Below the pieces are notes generated by a model. It was given only the letters and a program-made list of their open reading frames with translations, searched no databases and was not told the DNA's origin. A program made the translations under genes and the position numbers. Shown in pieces: positions 37,088-49,711 of a DNA stretch of 64,000 bases (its first letter is position 1; each line of letters opens with the position of its first letter). The stretch is from Excoecaria cochinchinensis (lineage: Eukaryota; Streptophyta; Magnoliopsida; Malpighiales; Euphorbiaceae): assembly GCA_947683425.1 (NCBI GenBank), contig CANTUQ010000073.1, positions 12,483,501 to 12,547,500 of the forward strand, read 5' to 3'.

Positions 37088-38579
37088 TGTTGAGCATTTT
37101 CTATAGATGCTAATTATACCGCAAGTATACGGTGTACCGCAATAGTACTTAAGATTGTCGATCCCACGAGGAACGTTTTTACACACTATTACTAATTGAT
37201 TTTAATCTTGTTTACAATGATTAATTGATGGTAGAGTTGATTTTAATCTAATCTAACATGTAAACTAAATATACCTAGTTAATGATACTCAAAAGAAGAT
37301 AAAATAAATCATGAAGAATTAAAGACAATGAACTTGATTCCATCAATTTGAATAACATATTTCATCTTTTTTATGCAAGCCAAGTTAGAATAAACTTTTA
37401 ACTCACTCTCTCGACATGAATTAAAATGCCTAAAACATACAATTAAAATTCTAACTCACAATTTTCATTAATGAATTAGAGGTTTCTAATTACATATTTT
37501 AAGAATAAACACTAACCTATAGCAATTATCTCAATATACCGATCTCTCAAATATATCTTAATAATGAAACTCTATTAAATGTCAGATAAAGCAAACTCTC
37601 GAATTACTTTAACTTGTAAAGATCATGCAAAAGATATGAATAGAGAATCTACAATGAAAGACTATGAAAGTAGATGAAAATAGAAAAAATAATAATATGC
37701 AATTTCATTGAAATGATATTCATAAAAATATTGGAGAAGAATTAAAAATAAGAGAATAAGATAGAAGCCTTTCAACCCTTTTCTCAATCTCTTGAAAATA
37801 AATTTTCCTTCTCCTTGATCTTCTTCTTCAAACCATAAAACTAAATAGAAATTTAACTAAGAAAAATCTATCTTGCAAAATACAGAAAAATTACTTAACT
37901 AAAAATTCATCATAAAATTACAGTTAAACTACATATTTATAGATAATAATTTAAAGATCATGTCTCTTAGAGATGTCCCTTGAGAATGGTTGCAAAGTTT
38001 GGTGAAAGAGGGTGACTTTTCATGTGTCTTTTGGCCCAAAACTGTCCAACGGTCGTCTCTGTCGCGATCGCGATAGAACGCGCTTGCCCATTTTCTTCTT
38101 CCCTTCTTTCTTTCAGTTTTCTCTTCCCTCTCTGGCCAGTCACGTCACGTTATTCCCCATCACGCCGTGTCTTCGCGTGTGCGTGACTGGTGCTCACGTC
38201 TCGCTTCCTCCTCTCCTTTCTCTTCTCTTCACGTCGCGTGACCTTTGCTCACGTCGCGTGACTTCCTCTCTCTCAGTCCTTCTCTTCTTTTCCTCCTTCT
38301 TCTTTGTTCTTCTTCTCCAGTCATGTCTCGTCACCCATGCTCACGTCGCGTGACTCCTTGTGTGTGGCGTGACCTGCTCCTCTCTCTTGACTCGCTCGTT
38401 CTATTTACTCTTCTCTTCATTTCTTCACCTAAAAACACAGATAATCAACATAAAAACTCAACTGATACAAATAAACATTATCTAACACATCACATTAAAT
38501 TTTACAAACAATTACATGATTAATTACATAAACTCACACAAAATAAATACTAAATTATACTTCAATTTAGCTCCTATCA
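37088..38579 (-). repeat. Athila copy 2, 3' LTR
   Basis: Minus strand TGATAGGAGC...GCTCAACA. It contains TATAAATA (37934-37941), the palindrome at 38058-38077 and CACGTCGCGTGAC words (38110-38370). Frames of 92-113 codons on the plus strand are antisense to the LTR and probably meaningless. Confidence 0.9.
37934..37941 (-). promoter_or_regulatory. Athila LTR TATA box
   Basis: TATAAATA on the minus strand; also at 44310-44317 and 56422-56429 in the other Athila LTRs. Confidence 0.5.
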
Positions 38580-39627
38580 AATTCCCCCACACTAAACCCT
38601 TGCTTGTCCTCAAGCAAGACAAAAACATGAGCAAATTCAACAGCCAGTAAATATAATTACAAAGCAATGTCCATTCAGCATATACACTAGAGTTGCAAAA
38701 ATCAACTATCCCAAATACTCACACATATCAGTAAATCAAAATTCAAAATATGCATTGAAATTTCAACAAGTTTTCTAACTTTACTACTTCCAACATAAAG
38801 AATATAAAGTCTCAAAAACTAAACATGAATCAAAGAGAGAAAATTGATCATAAAAGTTAAAAATCTAAGATTGCTAGTCACCTTTTAGGACAATTGAAGC
38901 TCACTTACCCTTAATCAACTCTCATGGCATTTTTAGACTCTTTTTTTTTTCTTTTTTACATGGATATATATATTTTTCATTTAATTCCATGCATAGCAAC
39001 AGAAGTTAATATGGGTGCATTTTACGCTCCATCCCATATTTTTGAATTTTTGAATGTACATCTTGCTATTTTCTCTTTTTTTATATTTGGTGGGTGCATT
39101 TTATGCTCCATCTCACTTATTTTTATTTTTCTTTTATTTTTAGTCCTCATCCATTATTGAAAAGAAATAAGGGCAAGTATTATGGCTATAGTTTTCATAG
39201 GCAACTAGAAACTTAAAATTTTAAACAAAATGAGCAAATTCTAACTTTAAAAACATGGTAGGTAAAGAGACTAAATAATCTATAATGTTGAAATAAGTAA
39301 AACCAAATAACTTGAAAAACTTAAAACACATCCCAAAAATTTTGAAAAACTGATAAAAATGAGCATAAAAGATAATGGATTTAATAACCTATATAATATA
39401 CCAAATAAACAATAATTCATAATAAAGCTTACTTAAAAGCCTAATTGAAATATAAAAACACACAACAAACATGCAAATAAAACACACAATAAACATATAA
39501 AACAATAATCAAACAAGCTAACTCACTCCCCCACACTTAGAACCAACATTGTCCTCAATGTGTAGGAATGACACACAAAAACAAGTAAAAGAAATACATA
39601 AAATGAAAAGAAAGAAAGACTTCCCTA
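38580..39627 (-). other. Athila copy 2, 3' UTR with polypurine tract
   Basis: Next to the LTR is the minus-strand purine tract AGTGTGGGGGAAT (38581-38593). An 8-bp perfect hairpin follows (CTTGCTTG/CAAGCAAG, 38599-38618). Two direct repeats of GGTGCATTTTACGCTCCATC type lie at 39011-39037 and 39091-39116. The region is AT-rich with no convincing coding frame; 38924-39160 is low-complexity. Confidence 0.75.
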
Positions 39628-40773
39628 TCATGGCGAAGGTGGAGGCGATGGAACCACAAAACCAGCTTGGGTCAGGAAACTATCAAATTTGTACTCCAAC
39701 CGCCTTTGACGTCGCTCAATGGCAGAAAGTTGCTCTTGCATATTAGAGAACATCATGGGAATGTTATGGCTAGAAGAGCCAACCTCAGGAGCAGAACCCA
39801 CAGCAGCATCAATATCGGGCATCACTTCATCCTCACTTGCCTCCTCCTCACCTTCTTCTTCTTGTGCCTCTACTTGTGGCCCAGAAGTTCCAGTAATATC
39901 CCTCCAACATGATCGAGCACGTGCCGGAATTTCCTGAAAATTATTACCAACAACCTCTCCACGAACTAACATATTCTTATTAAAATAATGGCAAGGAAAA
40001 ACTCTATAGTAGGCATCAAGATCCACATTTAGATTGCTTGCAATACTAGAAATAACATGCCCATGTGTTAAAGGTGAATCATGCTTGTTTACACATTGCA
40101 ATAATTGACTTACTATCCAAAAAGGCCAACATACATCCTTATGTCTATGTACACACCACATCAAAAACAACTCATTATATGAAACTCTATTGAATTCAGA
40201 CCTATTAAAAACCAGAGAAGCTAAAACCCTATGCAAAATCCAATATCTCAAATCTTTAATAAACATAGATTTAGCATCCCTAGCCCTATAACGAGTTTGC
40301 AAATCAGTTAAAAATGTCCAAAATCTATGTGGCTTAAAAGATTTAGGTGGCTCAGTTAAACCAGTTTGAGAAAATCTAAACATCCTATTCATCATAAAAT
40401 AGGTTAAAGTATAAGGTTTTCCAGCCATCCTAAAATCTAACCAATTTTCATTATTATCATTCTTTTTCAATGTGGTGTAAAATTCTAAAACTAAATCAGG
40501 CCGAACTTCTTCATGCATAGACGCAAATTTCAACAATCCACATAATCTCAACATGTCATTAACTACTTCTAACATGCCAATTTGATTAAGCAAAGAGTCA
40601 GGAAAATACTTACATTGCATCAAATGCCTATCACGAAGAGTTAAATACCTACTGCCTTCATCTACAGAAAAAATGGGAAATAATGCACCATAATGAGCAG
40701 CAATATTCACCTCTTCAACCTCCTGCTCTTCTTGCTCAATTCGGGAAACAGAGGGATTCTTTGTTCTCACCAT
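39628..40773 (-). CDS. Athila 3' ORF protein (381 aa)
   Basis: Open frame of 381 codons in the place of the Athila ORF that follows pol. Conserved-looking blocks: YGALFPIFSVDEGSRYL, LRDRHLMQCKYFPDSLL, FRMAGKPYTLTYFMMNR, RDAKSMFIKDLRYWILHR, LFLMWCVHRHKDVCWPFW. It then has an acidic stretch (EEEGEEEASEDE) and a C-terminal coiled coil (NMQEQLSAIERRQRRLEYKF). It resembles the plant ATHILA ORF-1 type proteins (Pfam PF03078, from memory). I see no signal peptide or membrane segment, so it is not a typical envelope protein. A near-identical 381-codon copy is at 51563-52708. Function unknown. Confidence 0.85.
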   Translation of the reverse strand: MVRTKNPSVSRIEQEEQEVEEVNIAAHYGALFPIFSVDEGSRYLTLRDRHLMQCKYFPDSLLNQIGMLEVVNDMLRLCGLLKFASMHEEVRPDLVLEFYTTLKKNDNNENWLDFRMAGKPYTLTYFMMNRMFRFSQTGLTEPPKSFKPHRFWTFLTDLQTRYRARDAKSMFIKDLRYWILHRVLASLVFNRSEFNRVSYNELFLMWCVHRHKDVCWPFWIVSQLLQCVNKHDSPLTHGHVISSIASNLNVDLDAYYRVFPCHYFNKNMLVRGEVVGNNFQEIPARARSCWRDITGTSGPQVEAQEEEGEEEASEDEVMPDIDAAVGSAPEVGSSSHNIPMMFSNMQEQLSAIERRQRRLEYKFDSFLTQAGFVVPSPPPSP

Positions 40774-41942
40774 ATTTGATTATGTTGGGTAAACAGAGAA
40801 TGAAAACTATAGGGAAGTAAATCTCAAGACAAATGAAGAAATTAGCAAAACCAAATACACTAAAGGAAAACAGAAAAGATAAACGAAACAGTAATGTAAA
40901 CAGAGAATAACTATAAACGAAATGTGATTTAGTTATGCATGAACATGCCGAAATTAAATGTGTTTGGGGAAAGAAGAAATGAAAAAGAAAAATGAAAATA
41001 AACTGACAAACCTGAATGGAGAATGAAAATCCCGTAATCCCTAAGTCAGACGTTTGAAGAAAAGAAAAGAGAAGAAATAAAAGTGGAATGCTGTAATGTA
41101 AAACTATGAAAACGAAAGGAAAACAGAGGATGGAAATTCGAAAGTCTCTGTGGAAGAAGAAGAAAAGAAGAAATGAAGAAGAAAAATTACTAATGAGGGT
41201 CTGTATCTCGTGACCAGCGTGAGGGAAAGAAAATGAACAGTTGAAATGAAATAGAAAGGGAATAAAATGAAGGGTGACGACTTTAGGGTTTTGAAATTAA
41301 ATTCCCGCTTTTAATTTTCTTTTTTCTGTGTTTTAATGCTTAAATACTAAAATTAAGTTAATATAATTGAAATTAAATCTTTTAAATCAGAAAAGAAAAC
41401 AAAACAAAACCAAATAATAGACAAACAATAAGTAAAATAAGAAAATAAAAGAAAAGAAAATAAAAAATTAAAGCTTACCTGATGTAGCACCTCACGCATC
41501 ACGAGTCGTGAAGCAACGTCACGACTCGGTATGCGTCTTACTTACCTGGGCGAAGTCATCTCCTCAGCCCATCACGTCGCGTGAAGCTTCATCACGAGAC
41601 GCACGCCCTGCAATCCTTCTGTCGCAATTTCGCGATGCTTGCCGCGATCGCGACAGACGCCTAAAGCGCAAATTTGTATATTCTGTCGCGATTGCGCTTG
41701 TTGTCGCGCTCGCGATAAATTCAACGTCTGCAAAATTTTATTTTATTTTATTTTATTTATTATTTAATTTTTATATATTTATTAAACAAATCTAATCTTA
41801 CTAAATTAGCTATCATTTAAAAACAAATGTGTTATTAGCATGAGAATCAATAATAACATAAATAAAACTAAATAAACAAATTTAAAACAAAGTACAAAAC
41901 ATAAATAAAAACAATATAACTAAAATAAAAGAATTAAACATA
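40774..41942 (-). other. gag-ORF spacer of Athila copy 2 (pol deleted)
   Basis: About 1.2 kb of AT-rich, A-runs-rich sequence with no pol motif in any frame. At 41490-41720 lies a cluster of CACGACTCG, CACGTCGCGTGA and GCCGCGATCGCGACAGA words. The same arrangement is in copy 3, so the loss of pol predates both insertions. Confidence 0.75.
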
Positions 41943-43313
41943 TCATGGCTTAATGTGCTCCCTAGGATTCACCTCAGTATTACTTGGAAGGCATCCCAGA
42001 TTTCTAGAAGGTAAAGAATTAGCAAGTTGGCCTATTTGAACCTCAAGATTATGAATAGTAGCAGCATGATTTTTAGCAATTTGATCAAATTTTTCTTCAA
42101 GTTTCTTTTGACTTTCATCTTGAGAATGCATCTTACAATTGATTTCTTCAATAAATTTATCAATTTTAACCTCAAAGGCCCCAAACCTATCTTGTGGTTG
42201 TTGATATCCTACACCTCTATTTTGGTTGTTAACATTATTATTCCCCCATGAAAGGTTAGGATGGTTTCTCCAACCAGCATTATAAGTGTTAGAATAAGGA
42301 TTTCCACGACCTTGGCTTTGAAGAAAATTAACGTGCTCTTCTTTATTAACCATGCCTAAATTGCAATTATCACTCTTATGTCCTTGTTGACCACAAACAT
42401 TGCATGCATTTAATGAATTACCACCCATACTTAGACTATTAACTCTATGATTTAATGCTTCAATTTGGGCTTGTAATGCAACCATAGAATCTACTGAATG
42501 TACCCCCCTAGTATTAGAATTATTATACTCCCTTACTCTTTCAGGAGGCCACATACAGTTGTTCATTGCCATCTCTTCCAATAGCTCATATGCTGCATCA
42601 ATTGTTTTTCTCATCAAAGAACCTCCAGCAGCAGCATCAATAGTCCCCCTTGTAGTAGGATTTACACCATTATAAAATGTTTGCATCAACAACTCTCTTG
42701 GCAAGTTATGGTGTGGACACATCCTTTGCAATTCCTTGAATCTTTCCCAAGCCTCATATAATGATTCATTTTCATTTTGAACAAATGTAGTGATATCCTT
42801 TATGATTTTTGCAGCTTTGGCCAATGGAAAATATTTTGATAAGAATGCTTGGGCCAATTGGTCCCAAGTAGTTATAGATCCCCTTGTTAATGAATTCAAC
42901 CAAGCTTTTGCTTTATCCTTCAAAGTGAATGGAAAAAGCCTAAGCTTGATTGCATCGGCCGAAACCCCATTTATCTTAAAGGTATCACATATTTCAAGAA
43001 AGTTGGCTAAATGAGCATTTGGATCCTCATTTGTCAAACCATAGAATTGTATACTATTTTGAATCATTTGTAACAATGAAGGCTTAATTTCAAATTGATT
43101 GGCATTTACCATGGGTCTTACCACTCCTTATTGAGCACCACTCAAAGCAGGCGTGGCAAAGTCCATGAGTCTTGGTGGATTTTCTTCAGCCATGATAATT
43201 GGTCTCTTATCCTTGTTTTTTTTCTTATTGGACTTCCGGTTACTTGATAAAAATCTTTCAATTTTAGGATTTAAAGGCTCAAGCTCTTCTAAAGAACTCC
43301 TTGTACTAGGCAT
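41943..43313 (-). pseudogene. Athila copy 2 gag with one stop
   Basis: Same gag as 54056-55426 but with TAA at 43128-43130 in place of Gln near codon 61. From the ATG at 43124 the rest (393 codons) is open. It has the capsid region (LANFLEICDTFKINGVS, WLNSLTRGSITTWDQLA), the zinc knuckle CNVCGQQGHKSDNC and a C-terminal coiled coil. Because the capsid and zinc knuckle are intact downstream of the stop, a shortened Gag from the later ATG is conceivable. Confidence 0.88.
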
Positions 43314-43435
43314 GAACTTTCAAAATCCTGTAAAACCAAAAACAAAACACAAAATTAAATTAAACACACAAACAAATTAAAACAAACAAATATTGTAATC
43401 CAAAATCATAAATCAATTTTCATAATGGCAAACAA

Positions 43436-43457
43436 CCGTTCCCCGGCAACGGCGCCA
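43436..43457 (-). other. Athila primer-binding site (copy 2)
   Basis: Minus strand begins TGGCGCCGTTGCCGGGGAAC, six bases inside the 5' LTR end; tRNA-Asp type, typical of Athila. Confidence 0.85.
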
Positions 43458-43463
43458 AAAACT

Positions 43464-44955
43464 TGTTAAGCATTTTCTATAGATGCTAATTATACCTCAA
43501 GTATACGGTGTACCGCAACAGTACTTAAGATTGTCGATCCCATGAGGAACGTTTTTACACACTATTACTAATTGATTTTAATCTTGTTTACAATGATTAA
43601 TTGATGGTAGAGTTGATTTTAATCTAATCTAACATGTAAACTAAATATACCTAGTTAATGATAGTCGAAAGAAGATAAAATAAATCATGAAGAATTAAAG
43701 ACAATGAACTTGATTCCATCAATTTGAATAACATATTTCATCTTTTTATGCAAGCCAAGTTAGAATAAACTTTTAACTCACTCTCTCGACATGAATTAAA
43801 ATGCCTAAAACATACAATTAAAATTCTAACTCACAATTTTCATTAATGAATTAGAGGTTTCTAATTACATATTTTAAGAATAAACACTAACCTATAGCAA
43901 TTATCTCAATATACCGATCTCTCAAATATATCTTAATAATGAAACTCTATTAAATGTCAGATAAAGCAAACTCTCGAATTACTTTAACTTGTAAAGATCA
44001 TGCAAAAGATATGAATAGAGAATCTACAATGAAAGACTATGAAAGTAGATGAAAATAGAAAAAAATAATAATATGCAAATTCATTGAAATGATATTTATA
44101 AAAATATTGGAGAAGAATTAAAAATAAGAGAATAAGATAGAAGCCTTTCAACCCTTTTCTCAATCTCTTGAAAATAAATTTTCCTTCTCCTTGATCTTCT
44201 TCTTCAAACCATAAAACTAAATAGAAATTTAACTAAGAAAAATCTATCTTGCAAAATACAGAAAAATTACTTAACTAAAAATTCATCATAAAATTACAGT
44301 TAAACTACATATTTATAGATAATAATTTAAAGATCATGTATCTTAGAGATGTCCCTTGAGAATGGTTGCAAAGTTTGGTGAAAGAGGGTGACTTTTCATG
44401 TGTCTTTTGGCCCAAAACTGTCCAACGGTCGTCTCTGTCGCGATCGCGACAGAACGCGTTTGCCCATTTTCTTCTTCCCTTCTTTCTTTCGGTTTTCTCT
44501 TTCCTCTCTGGCCAGTCACGTCACGTTATTCCCCATCACGCCGTGTCTTTGCGTGTGCGTGACTGGCGCTCACGTCTCGCTTCCTCCTCTCCTTTCTCTT
44601 CTCTTCACGTCGCGTGACCTTTGCTCACTTCGCGTGACTTCCTCTCTCTCAGTCCTTCTCTTCTTTTCCTCCTTCTTCTTTGTTCTTCTTCTCCAGTCAC
44701 GTCTCGTCACCCATGCTCACGTCGCGTGACTCCTTGTGTGTGGCGTGACCTGCTCCTGTCTCGTGACTCGCTCGTTCTATTTACTCTTCTCTTCATTTCT
44801 TCACCTAAAAACACAGATAATCAACATAAAAACTCAACTGATACAAATAAACATAATCTAACACATCACATTAAATTTTACAAACAATTACATGATTAAT
44901 TACATAAACTCACACAAAATAAATACTAAATTATACTTCAATTTAGCTCCTATCA
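43464..44955 (-). repeat. Athila copy 2, 5' LTR
   Basis: Same length as the 3' LTR. It carries the perfect palindrome TCTGTCGCGATCGCGACAGA at 44434-44453. Confidence 0.92.
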
Positions 44956-44960
44956 AAAGC

Positions 44961-45422
44961 CATCAGAGAAATGCCAATACCACAGAAAGAAAAGGATGTG
45001 AGAAGTTTTTTGGGTAGGTTGCAATATATCAGTAGGTTTATTGCCAAGCTTACTTCAATCTATGAACTGATCTTCAAACTACTCAGAAAAGACCAGCCAG
45101 TAGTATGGAACGAAAGTTGTCAAAAGGCCTTCGATACTGTCAGAGAGTATCTGCTGAATCCACCAGTGTTGAGACTGCTGCAGCCAATCAAACCCTTAAT
45201 TCTATACTTATCTATAGAAGACAGTTCTGTAGGCCCCATGATGGCTAAGAGGACGAATTTGGAGTGGAATTTGATGTTTACTACCTTAGCAAGAAGTTCC
45301 TGGCCTATGAGGTTAAGTATACATAAGTAGAAAAGATTTGCTTTGCGGTAATCTGGGCTTCTAAGAAATTAAGGCATTACTTTCATGCCTATAGAGTACA
45401 GGCAGTAGCAAAGCAGAATCCT
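44961..45422 (+). pseudogene. Tat II RT end and first RNase H, decayed
   Basis: Continues the RT frame with the connection block VRSFLGRLQYISRFI and KAFDTVREYLLNPPVL, then degenerates in the RNase H region. After a stop at about 45328-45330 the frame shifts, and residues such as FHAYRVQAV can be seen in another frame. The first RNase H is therefore not intact. Confidence 0.75.
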
Positions 45423-46265
45423 TTGAGGTACTTACAGGAAGCTCCATCTTTACTTGGGAAAATGGGGAGGTGGTTATTATTGCTACAAGAATTCGATGTG
45501 GAGTATATTACTCGAAAAACTATCAAAGGGCGTGCAGTGGCTGAATTCCTGGCAGAACACCAAATTCAAGGGGACTCGTACGAGTTTAACTTTCCAGATG
45601 AGGAAGTGGCAGCCATCGGAGCTCAAGGTTGGCAATTGCACTTCGACGGAGCCGTGAACAACATGGGGGCAGGAGCAGGAGTCATTCTGACCACCCCGAA
45701 TAATGAGAAACTCCCTTTGGCAAAGAAACTGAGGTTCAAAGCTACTAATAATGAAGCCGAGTATGAAGCATGTACTTTTGGGTTGGAAGCGTTAATAGCC
45801 TTGGGGGCAAAGGAAGTGGAAGTGTTTGGTGATTTATCCCTGGTGATCAATCAAATTCGAGGTGGATGGGCTATTAAAGAAGAAAGGCTAATGCCGTACA
45901 TTGAACACTTGAGAGACCTGAGTAGTCAGTTTGAAGTGTGTACATTCCATTTTGTTCCAAGGGACGAAAATCAGTTGGCCAACACGCTCGCCACTTTAGT
46001 GTCAATGAGGGACAATCTAGAAGGGGTAGTTATGAGGCCAGTTTTGATTTCTAGCTCTGAGAGACCTAGCTTCGAATCTAAGTCAGTCATGGAAATAGAA
46101 GTAGCGGATGGGAAGCCGTGGTATTACGACATTATGAACTATCTAGAAAATACGACTTTTTCAGAGGAAGCTACTGAGAAAGATCAGAGAATGATTCGCA
46201 AATTGTCTACCCAGTTCATTTGCATAAATGGGATATTATACAAATGGCAGTCTGATGGTATCTAG
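45423..46265 (+). CDS. Tat II second RNase H (aRNH) fragment
   Basis: Open frame of 280 codons. Residues 1-50 are the tail of the first RNase H (LQEFDVEYI). About 70-200 form a complete second RNase H of the kind that marks the Tat/Ogre lineage: FDGAVNN (Asp75), NNEAEYEA (Glu113), VFGDLSLVINQ (Asp137), VPRDENQLANTLA. In the last block the usual Asp of the ENxxAD motif is Asn187, so the fourth acidic residue is lost. The domain is thought to assist reverse transcription. The frame ends at TAG before the integrase. As a remnant of a broken polyprotein it has no start of its own. Confidence 0.82.
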   Translation: MRYLQEAPSLLGKMGRWLLLLQEFDVEYITRKTIKGRAVAEFLAEHQIQGDSYEFNFPDEEVAAIGAQGWQLHFDGAVNNMGAGAGVILTTPNNEKLPLAKKLRFKATNNEAEYEACTFGLEALIALGAKEVEVFGDLSLVINQIRGGWAIKEERLMPYIEHLRDLSSQFEVCTFHFVPRDENQLANTLATLVSMRDNLEGVVMRPVLISSSERPSFESKSVMEIEVADGKPWYYDIMNYLENTTFSEEATEKDQRMIRKLSTQFICINGILYKWQSDGI

Positions 46266-47366
46266 TTGAGATGTTTGGATGAGAAAGAGGCCAATAGGGT
46301 AATGGAAGAAACTCATGCTGGCGTATGCGGAGCCCATATAAACGGGCTGACATTGGCAAAGAAGATTATGAGGCAAGGGTTCTTCTGGCTCACCATGGAT
46401 AATGACTGCTCAAAGTATGTAAAGCAGTGTCAGTTGTGCCAATAGTACGTAGATTTAAGGCACTTGCCTGTCTCAAAATTGCATAATTTGACATCGCCTT
46501 GGCCGTTCGCAGCTTGGGGGATTGATATTATTGGGGAAATTCGTCCTACGGCTTCCAGTGGACACAGATACATCATCGTCGCCATTAATTATTTTACTAA
46601 ATGGGTAGAAGCTGAGTGTTTTAAAAAAAAAGTTGATGCTAGGGATATGGCAAAATTCATTGAGAGGAACTTGACATGTAGGTACGGCCTCCCACGTCAC
46701 GTGGTATCTGACAACGGGGTCCAGTTTATGGCCGAGGCAAAGAAATTGTTCCAGAAGTATGGTATTGAGCATCACAAGTCGTCTCCATACCGCCCTCAAG
46801 CCAATGGGGCGGTAGAAGCCACCAACAAAAATATCAAGAGGATTCTAGCCAAGATGGTTCAGGATTATAAAGATTGGGCGAAAAAGCTGCCTTTTGCAAT
46901 CTGGGGTTACAGACCGACCACCAGAATATCTACAGGAGCCATACCGTACTCTTTGGTGTATGGAATGAAGGCGGTATTGCCAGTCGAAGTTTAATTCAAG
47001 TCACTAAGAGTGGTCATGGGAGTTCAGATTCCAGAAGCTGAATGGGCACAACAACGGTTATAGCACTTAAACATGTTGGATGAGAATAGATTGAGAGCCT
47101 ATTACCATAACCAAATCTATCAGAAGAGGCTCGCTAGATCCTTTGGAAAGAAAGTCAAGAAGCATCCCCTAAAGGAAGGGGACTTGGTGTTCAAGCAGAT
47201 GAGGCCAGTTGCACTTGATATCAGAGGAAAGTTCAGACCAACGTGAGAAGGACCATTTGTCATCAAGGAACTGTTATCAAAAGGAGCTGCGATTCTGTTA
47301 GATAGCGATGGTAACGAATTCAAAGAACCGATCAATATTGATAGACTCAAAAGGTTCCATGGCTAA
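46266..47366 (+). pseudogene. Tat II integrase
   Basis: The N-terminal zinc-binding region is readable (ETHAGVCGAH and CQLC), with a TAG at about 46444. The catalytic core in the open frame 46464-46994 keeps the D,D(35)E residues (GIDIIGEI, VSDNGVQF, NGAVEATNK) and the KWVEA block. A TAA follows PVEV at 46992-46994; further stops interrupt the C-terminal region, which is still visible to 47366 (LKEGDLVFKQMRP, GPFVIKELLSKGA, INIDRLKRF). No chromodomain is seen, as expected for Tat. Confidence 0.88.
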
Positions 47367-47804
47367 AGACAATAAAATAAAAGCCCCGCAGGTCGACAAC
47401 CGAAAAAAGGCGGCCTTGCTAAAATTGGGCGCCTCGTCGGGGTGAAAACCAAAAAAAGGCATCCTGGGCAAAAATTAGAGGCATGAGAGAAAATATCCAA
47501 TCAAGAAAACCCAAGAGGGCTAATTGGTAACAGGAGTTGATGCTATCAAGATTTGGCTCTGTGAATGAATGTAGTTTGGCATTTTTTAATTAGTGTTAAA
47601 TGGTGATCATGTATATTGAAATCGTACTGAAACGGGCACAATGTTGTGAAATGAAATAAAACTAAATTCATTCATTGATATTATTTTCTAGTTCTGCTCT
47701 AAAAAGGAACATATTACTTAAAATCCATACAAATCTGAACTAGTCCTTACTACTGCTCTCGCCGGTCGGGTACCTTAGTGGCCAGGTCCTGTTACCAACT
47801 GCGG
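47367..47804 (+). other. Tat II 3' UTR, left part
   Basis: Begins with the AAAGCCCCGCAGGTCG block shared with 30820 of Tat I. No coding frame. Ends in TGCGG, the target site of the solo family-A LTR. Confidence 0.75.
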
Positions 47805-49697
47805 TGTAACACCCCGAAATGTACCCAAGAAGGATTTGTGCATTTCTGGGGATTTTGACGATTGAAATTGTGTGATGTGATGGTCGAAGTGATTAAGTAG
47901 TAGGAAAAGATATGATTAGAATCAAGAAAAAGAGAGCCAAGGGTATTTCGGTAATTTCATATATATATGGATTTAACTGAGTGAAATAAATAAATAAGAG
48001 GGCTGAATTTTGAGAATGGATCATTTATATGTCGAATGTATGTGAGTTGTGGCATTAGGTGGGTCAAAAGGACGAATTCGGTATTAACGTAAAAGTTTCG
48101 GCAACTGCGGCCAACTCTGGAAATTTAAAAGGTATTAATTTAGGACTTAATTGAAGGGAGTAAGATTTAATTGTGGGCCAATGTAAAGTTATATTTATGT
48201 ATTATGTGAAGGAAGGATTACAAAGGAGTTAAGGGACCAAAAGGGAGAATTGTCATAAAAATCTTTGGAGGGCTAATAGGAAGTAGACATGTGGCATATG
48301 GGATAAGTTTGAGTTATTTTAGGAAAGGGATATCAGATTTCTGCACTTCCCCTCTCCTCCCTCACGTGAATTTCCTTTGGTCTTCTTCTCTCCCTCTTCT
48401 TCTTCATCTCACGCCAACCCTCCCTCTCTTCCCTTGCAAGCCCAAGCTATGAGTATTAGAAAGTGCAGCTCAAGTGTTTGAAGGAGAGATTTGAGTTAGA
48501 AGGGTAAGTAGGAATTCTCATCTCTAGAATTTCATCTTGGTTTCATTAAAAATATGGAGTGATATTCTATGTTTTTATGAGGAAATTGGAGGGACAAAAA
48601 CTGAAGAGTGAGTACGAAAGCAAGAAGTGCCACCATTGAAGCTATTGGAGCAAAGGAGTTAAGGTTTGGGAAAATTTATATGCTTTGAAGTGATTCTTAA
48701 TTATTGATTTGTGTATGAATGAGTTTCTGTTTTGAAGTGTATTTTATTTAAAATTTTATTGGTTGTGTTGATGGGGTTGTGTGGATTGGCTTGGGTTTAG
48801 CGAATTTGAATTTTCTGGGGGTACTCTGTCAAGATTCCACTGGACCTTTAGTGTTCGTTTTAGTTATAAGTCAAGCTATAGATGTCCAAATGAGTTGAGA
48901 ATAGTTCCATTTGAAAGATAATTCATTCATCTAAAATTATCTCTAAGGATCGGAACCTAATTCTTACTCTAGGACCCTTGAAAATGGTAAAAACCGGAGT
49001 GTTTGTACTTAAAGGGGTTTACAGGAGCAGTGTAGGTTGTGTAGCTCATATCTGGAATTTGAGATGTTCAATTGATCTGAACATTGTCCCATTTGAACGA
49101 TAACATCCTCTTGAACAATTCTTATGAAGACCACTTTGCCAAAAAATGTGGTCTAGAGGGTGGTTTTGGCGATATAACTTTAGGGTAAAAAGCAATCTCG
49201 TGAGGCAACAGAGGCGAGCCTCTGTCGCGATCGCGACCTCGCGATAGAACAATGCATATAAGGCTTTTACTTCTTCTTTTTGAGCTCCTAGTTGCCATGG
49301 GTCAACCCCTTACCCTTCCCCTTAGCTTATTATGCATGTTTGGGGTTAGCAAATGACTATAAAGTCGTTATCAACGGGGAAATGCATTTGAGTATGTTTA
49401 AGATTGGTAATTTAATTAATAAAGTAACAATGTATAAATGTATTAAGGATTGTAAGTGGTGTGATAAAAATGAATGAACCTATGAGTCCATATATATGAG
49501 GATGTGATATAAGAGTTTATGCGTGGAATTTAAATGTTACATGCTTTTAGTTGTTGAACATGATTGATAAAGACTGTATATGAATTAAAAGCCTCTGAAG
49601 TTGATGAGTGCACTTGAATTATAATCCATACTTGGTATCAAAGTAGAGTATAATTGAGTTGCGGTCTTTTGAGCCTGAATACCGTTATAGTGGATAG

Positions 49698-49711
49698 ATA
49701 AGCGTGCTTAT
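49698..49711 (+). promoter_or_regulatory. family-A palindrome, imperfect copy
   Basis: ATAAGCGTGCTTAT; one base off the perfect form in the GCATGC core. Confidence 0.5.

Larger units (their letters stand above)
37088..44955 (-). mobile_element. Athila-like element without pol (copy 2), TSD AAAGC
   Basis: Two 1492-base LTRs (37088-38579 and 43464-44955) enclose an internal region of 4884 bases, flanked by AAAGC (37083-37087, 44956-44960). Order on the minus strand: 5' LTR, Athila primer site, gag, spacer, 381-codon ORF, 3' UTR, polypurine tract, 3' LTR. By eye the LTRs differ at about 20 positions, so the insertion is fairly young. There is no protease, RT, RNase H or integrase, so it would need enzymes from another element. 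Confidence 0.93.

Noticed and set aside
38012..38523. ORFs of 113 and 92 codons repeated at 44388-44899
   Set aside because: They are antisense within the two Athila LTRs; conservation only reflects LTR identity. The third LTR (56465-56958) does not keep the frames.
39628..40773. Envelope gene of an endogenous retrovirus
   Set aside because: It occupies the env position but shows no signal peptide, transmembrane helix or cleavage site; it ends in an acidic stretch and a coiled coil.
42027..42251. Small plus-strand ORFs over the Athila gag (also 42790-43014, 54140-54364, 54903-55127)
   Set aside because: They are shadows of the gag frame on the other strand.
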